A stretch of 13,338 bases of DNA, from contig MFVN01000042.1 in NCBI GenBank assembly GCA_001786095.1, forward strand, positions 1 to 13,338, read 5' to 3'. Made by a program: the position numbers and the translations under genes. A model generated the notes under the pieces. The model did not search any database, was not told the origin of the DNA, and saw nothing but the letters and a program-made list of their open reading frames with translations. Numbering within the stretch: the stretch's first letter is position 1; every line of letters begins with the position of its first letter. This DNA is from Candidatus Nomurabacteria bacterium RIFCSPLOWO2_02_FULL_42_17. GTDB taxonomy: Bacteria > Patescibacteriota > Minisyncoccia > Phycocordibacterales > MFVN01. Of the stretch, positions 12,073 through 13,338 are shown one piece after another.

Positions 12073-12753
12073 ATGTGGAATACTGTTTTTTATCAACCCA
12101 TGCACACGGCTCTAGTTTTTTTTATTTCAGCCCTAGGTGGTGATGTGGGGTTGGCTATTATTGTGCTTACTATACTGGTCCGGCTTGTTCTTTTTCCGTT
12201 AAGTAAAAAATCTATTTTAAGCCAGCACCGAATGAAAGAGTTAGAGCCGGAACTTAAACAGATAAAAGAAAAATATAAAAACGACAAGCAGGAATATGCC
12301 CGCCGGACGATGGAAATTTATCGCGCGAATAAAGTAAATCCTTTTTCTAGTATTTTACTCATATTAATCCAACTACCGATAATTATTGTTTTATATCAAG
12401 TTTTTTTACGTTTACCATTAGAACCCGCGCCAATGCTTCTAGGATTAGTTGATCTTTCTGATAAGAGTTTATTTTTGGCAGTTTTAGTGGGAATTTCACA
12501 ATTCTTTCAAACAAAACTTATGACCCAACCGTCCGCGCCGGCCGATCCTAATTCTTTCGGCGGGCAATTAAGCCGTAGTTTTCAGCTCCAAATGAAATAT
12601 TTCCTTCCGTTTTTTTTGGCCTTTATCGCCTATAAATTTTCGGCGGCAGTTGCGCTCTATCTTTTAGTGAGTAATATGTTCACTATAGGCCAAGAACTGT
12701 ATTTAAAGAGAAAAAACCCCAATGAACCAGGAAAAGATAAAAAACTTAATTGA
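12073..12753 (+). CDS. yidC: Membrane protein insertase YidC/Oxa1 family
   Basis: A 226-aa protein of the short Gram-positive-like YidC form without the large periplasmic domain. TM1 (about 24-44) carries the conserved hydrophilic-groove Arg (R37 in LTILVRLVLFPLS). A charged cytoplasmic hairpin (about 46-88, KELEPELKQIKEKYKND) follows, then TM segments near 92-112, 132-147 and 176-205. It inserts membrane proteins alone or with SecYEG. The gene begins 5 nt after rnpA and its last 32 nt overlap jag. There is no lipobox; the N-terminus before TM1 is short. The C-terminal tail is lysine-rich, as in family members that contact ribosomes. Confidence 0.95.
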   Translation: MWNTVFYQPMHTALVFFISALGGDVGLAIIVLTILVRLVLFPLSKKSILSQHRMKELEPELKQIKEKYKNDKQEYARRTMEIYRANKVNPFSSILLILIQLPIIIVLYQVFLRLPLEPAPMLLGLVDLSDKSLFLAVLVGISQFFQTKLMTQPSAPADPNSFGGQLSRSFQLQMKYFLPFFLAFIAYKFSAAVALYLLVSNMFTIGQELYLKRKNPNEPGKDKKLN

Positions 12754-13204
12754 AGAACTGGTACGCGACACCAATTTTCATGTACGGGAATTTGGTTCTT
12801 CTTATAATGCCGACAACGATACTTATTGGTTTTCTGTCTATTCTGACGATTCGCATTTTTTTATAGGGCGTGGGGGCGAAGGATTACAAGCCCTTAACCA
12901 TCTTGCACGCCGGATGGTGGAAAAAGTTTTTTGCGCGCAAGAAAATACGTCCAAAATTCCCAACATAGTCGTTGACGTAAATGATTATCAAAAGAAACGT
13001 ATTGAAAGTTTACATACCTTGGCGCATATGATGGCCGAGCGCGCCCGTTACTTCAAATCAAACATTGAAGTTGAACCGATGTCTTCTTATGAGCGCCGTA
13101 TTATACACGAGCATCTTTCTAATCGGCCGGACATCAAAACCGAATCAACCGGCGACGGTCGCGACCGCCGCGTGGTCATAAAATACATAGGCCAAAATCT
13201 ATAA
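12722..13204 (+). CDS. jag: Jag/KhpB RNA-binding protein (KH-R3H)
   Basis: A 160-aa protein with a KH-like domain, including the GRGGEGLQALNHLARR loop-helix (49-64), and a C-terminal R3H domain with R125-x3-H129 in SYERRIIHEHL and the ending GDGRDRRVVIKY. The N-terminal Jag_N domain present in many homologues is absent. KhpB proteins bind RNA, often with KhpA, and affect cell division and envelope synthesis in Gram-positive species; the gene usually follows yidC, as here. The ATG at 12722 lies inside yidC in another frame (32-nt overlap), indicating coupled translation. A terminator hairpin follows 16 nt after the stop. Confidence 0.93.
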   Translation: MNQEKIKNLIEELVRDTNFHVREFGSSYNADNDTYWFSVYSDDSHFFIGRGGEGLQALNHLARRMVEKVFCAQENTSKIPNIVVDVNDYQKKRIESLHTLAHMMAERARYFKSNIEVEPMSSYERRIIHEHLSNRPDIKTESTGDGRDRRVVIKYIGQNL

Positions 13205-13220
13205 AATTTAAACTTAGCAG

Positions 13221-13248
13221 ATGTCAAAGGCCGTCTTTGACATTTTTT
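13221..13248 (+). terminator. Intrinsic terminator of the rpmH-jag operon
   Basis: ATGTCAAAG (13221-13229) and CTTTGACAT (13235-13243) form a 9-bp stem around GCCGT, running into six T (13243-13248). The outer seven bases of each arm match the RAYT-associated palindromes exactly and the total length (23 nt) is the same, so it may be a diverged family member. Confidence 0.85.
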
Positions 13249-13265
13249 AATACACTATCCTTAGG

Positions 13266-13338
13266 CTAGTAAACCTCCTGCTGATAACACTTTTCGCAAT
13301 ACACAATCTCCGGTCGGTCGGGAGCGTAGGAGGTTTCG
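13266..13338 (-). CDS. C-terminal fragment of a Cys-rich (zinc-ribbon) protein
   Basis: On the minus strand a frame enters from the window edge and ends at TAG (13268-13266), giving 23 residues that end RPEIVYCEKCYQQEVY. The VYCxxC ending with aromatic residues resembles the final zinc knuckle of Cys-rich proteins often annotated in CPR genomes as zinc-ribbon proteins. It converges with jag. Too little is visible for a firm call, but the amino-acid pattern is clearly more protein-like than in the other frames. Confidence 0.55.
   Translation of the reverse strand, partial: ETSYAPDRPEIVYCEKCYQQEVY

Overview
The window looks like chromosomal DNA from a member of the Candidate Phyla Radiation (Patescibacteria, Parcubacteria-like). 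The grounds are reduced versions of core proteins (YebC of 175 aa, Jag without its N-terminal domain, YidC of 226 aa), the compact dnaN-dnaA / rpmH-rnpA-yidC-jag block, heptamer repeats of the YAARYTA type in and between genes, scarce Shine-Dalgarno sequences and several promoters placed so that transcription would begin at or next to the start codon. The phylum is inferred from gene content and style; no marker phylogeny was run.

Layout. (1) 1-737: 3' part of a GspE/PilB-type secretion or pilus ATPase. (2) 743-932, minus strand: an unannotated structured RNA of about 160-190 nt with a TTGACA-17-TATACT promoter that overlaps the ruvB start, a long helix joining its two ends and a U-run. It resembles 6S RNA in size and shape. 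(3) 961-2539: ruvB and a short-form yebC, separated by a heptamer repeat. (4) 2543-4152: an AT-rich accessory segment between yebC and ruvC. It holds three copies of a near-perfect 23-nt palindrome, a minus-strand pair of small genes whose promoter spacer is a (CT)7 microsatellite, and a RAYT-type Y1 (HUH) transposase lying between palindrome copies 2 and 3. (5) 4159-4888: ruvC and a 44-aa acidic peptide, closed by a strong bidirectional terminator shared with the convergent tyrS. (6) 4924-8669: tyrS (minus) and a bifunctional class A penicillin-binding protein (plus), divergent from a 47-bp spacer. (7) 8653-11513, minus: dnaA, dnaN and a small DciA-like (DUF721) gene. (8) 11514-13248, plus: rpmH, rnpA, yidC and jag, closed by an intrinsic terminator. 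(9) 13266-13338, minus: C-terminus of a Cys-rich (zinc-ribbon) protein.

How the parts fit. Replication initiation (dnaA, dnaN, DciA-like) diverges from the ribosome/RNase P/membrane-insertion operon (rpmH, rnpA, yidC, jag) across a 96-bp region with two near-consensus DnaA boxes; this is a candidate origin or a DnaA-controlled promoter. ruvB and ruvC supply Holliday-junction branch migration and resolution; ruvA is not in the window.

The most interesting content is the RAYT/palindrome system. Each palindrome has a perfect -35 hexamer (TTGACA) facing outward on both strands. At copy 2 this pairs with a perfect TATAAT 16 bp away to form a consensus promoter whose predicted start is the transposase ATG. 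The other two prominent observations are the unannotated RNA next to ruvB and the CT-repeat promoter. All functional statements come from reading motifs by eye; no database search or folding program was run.
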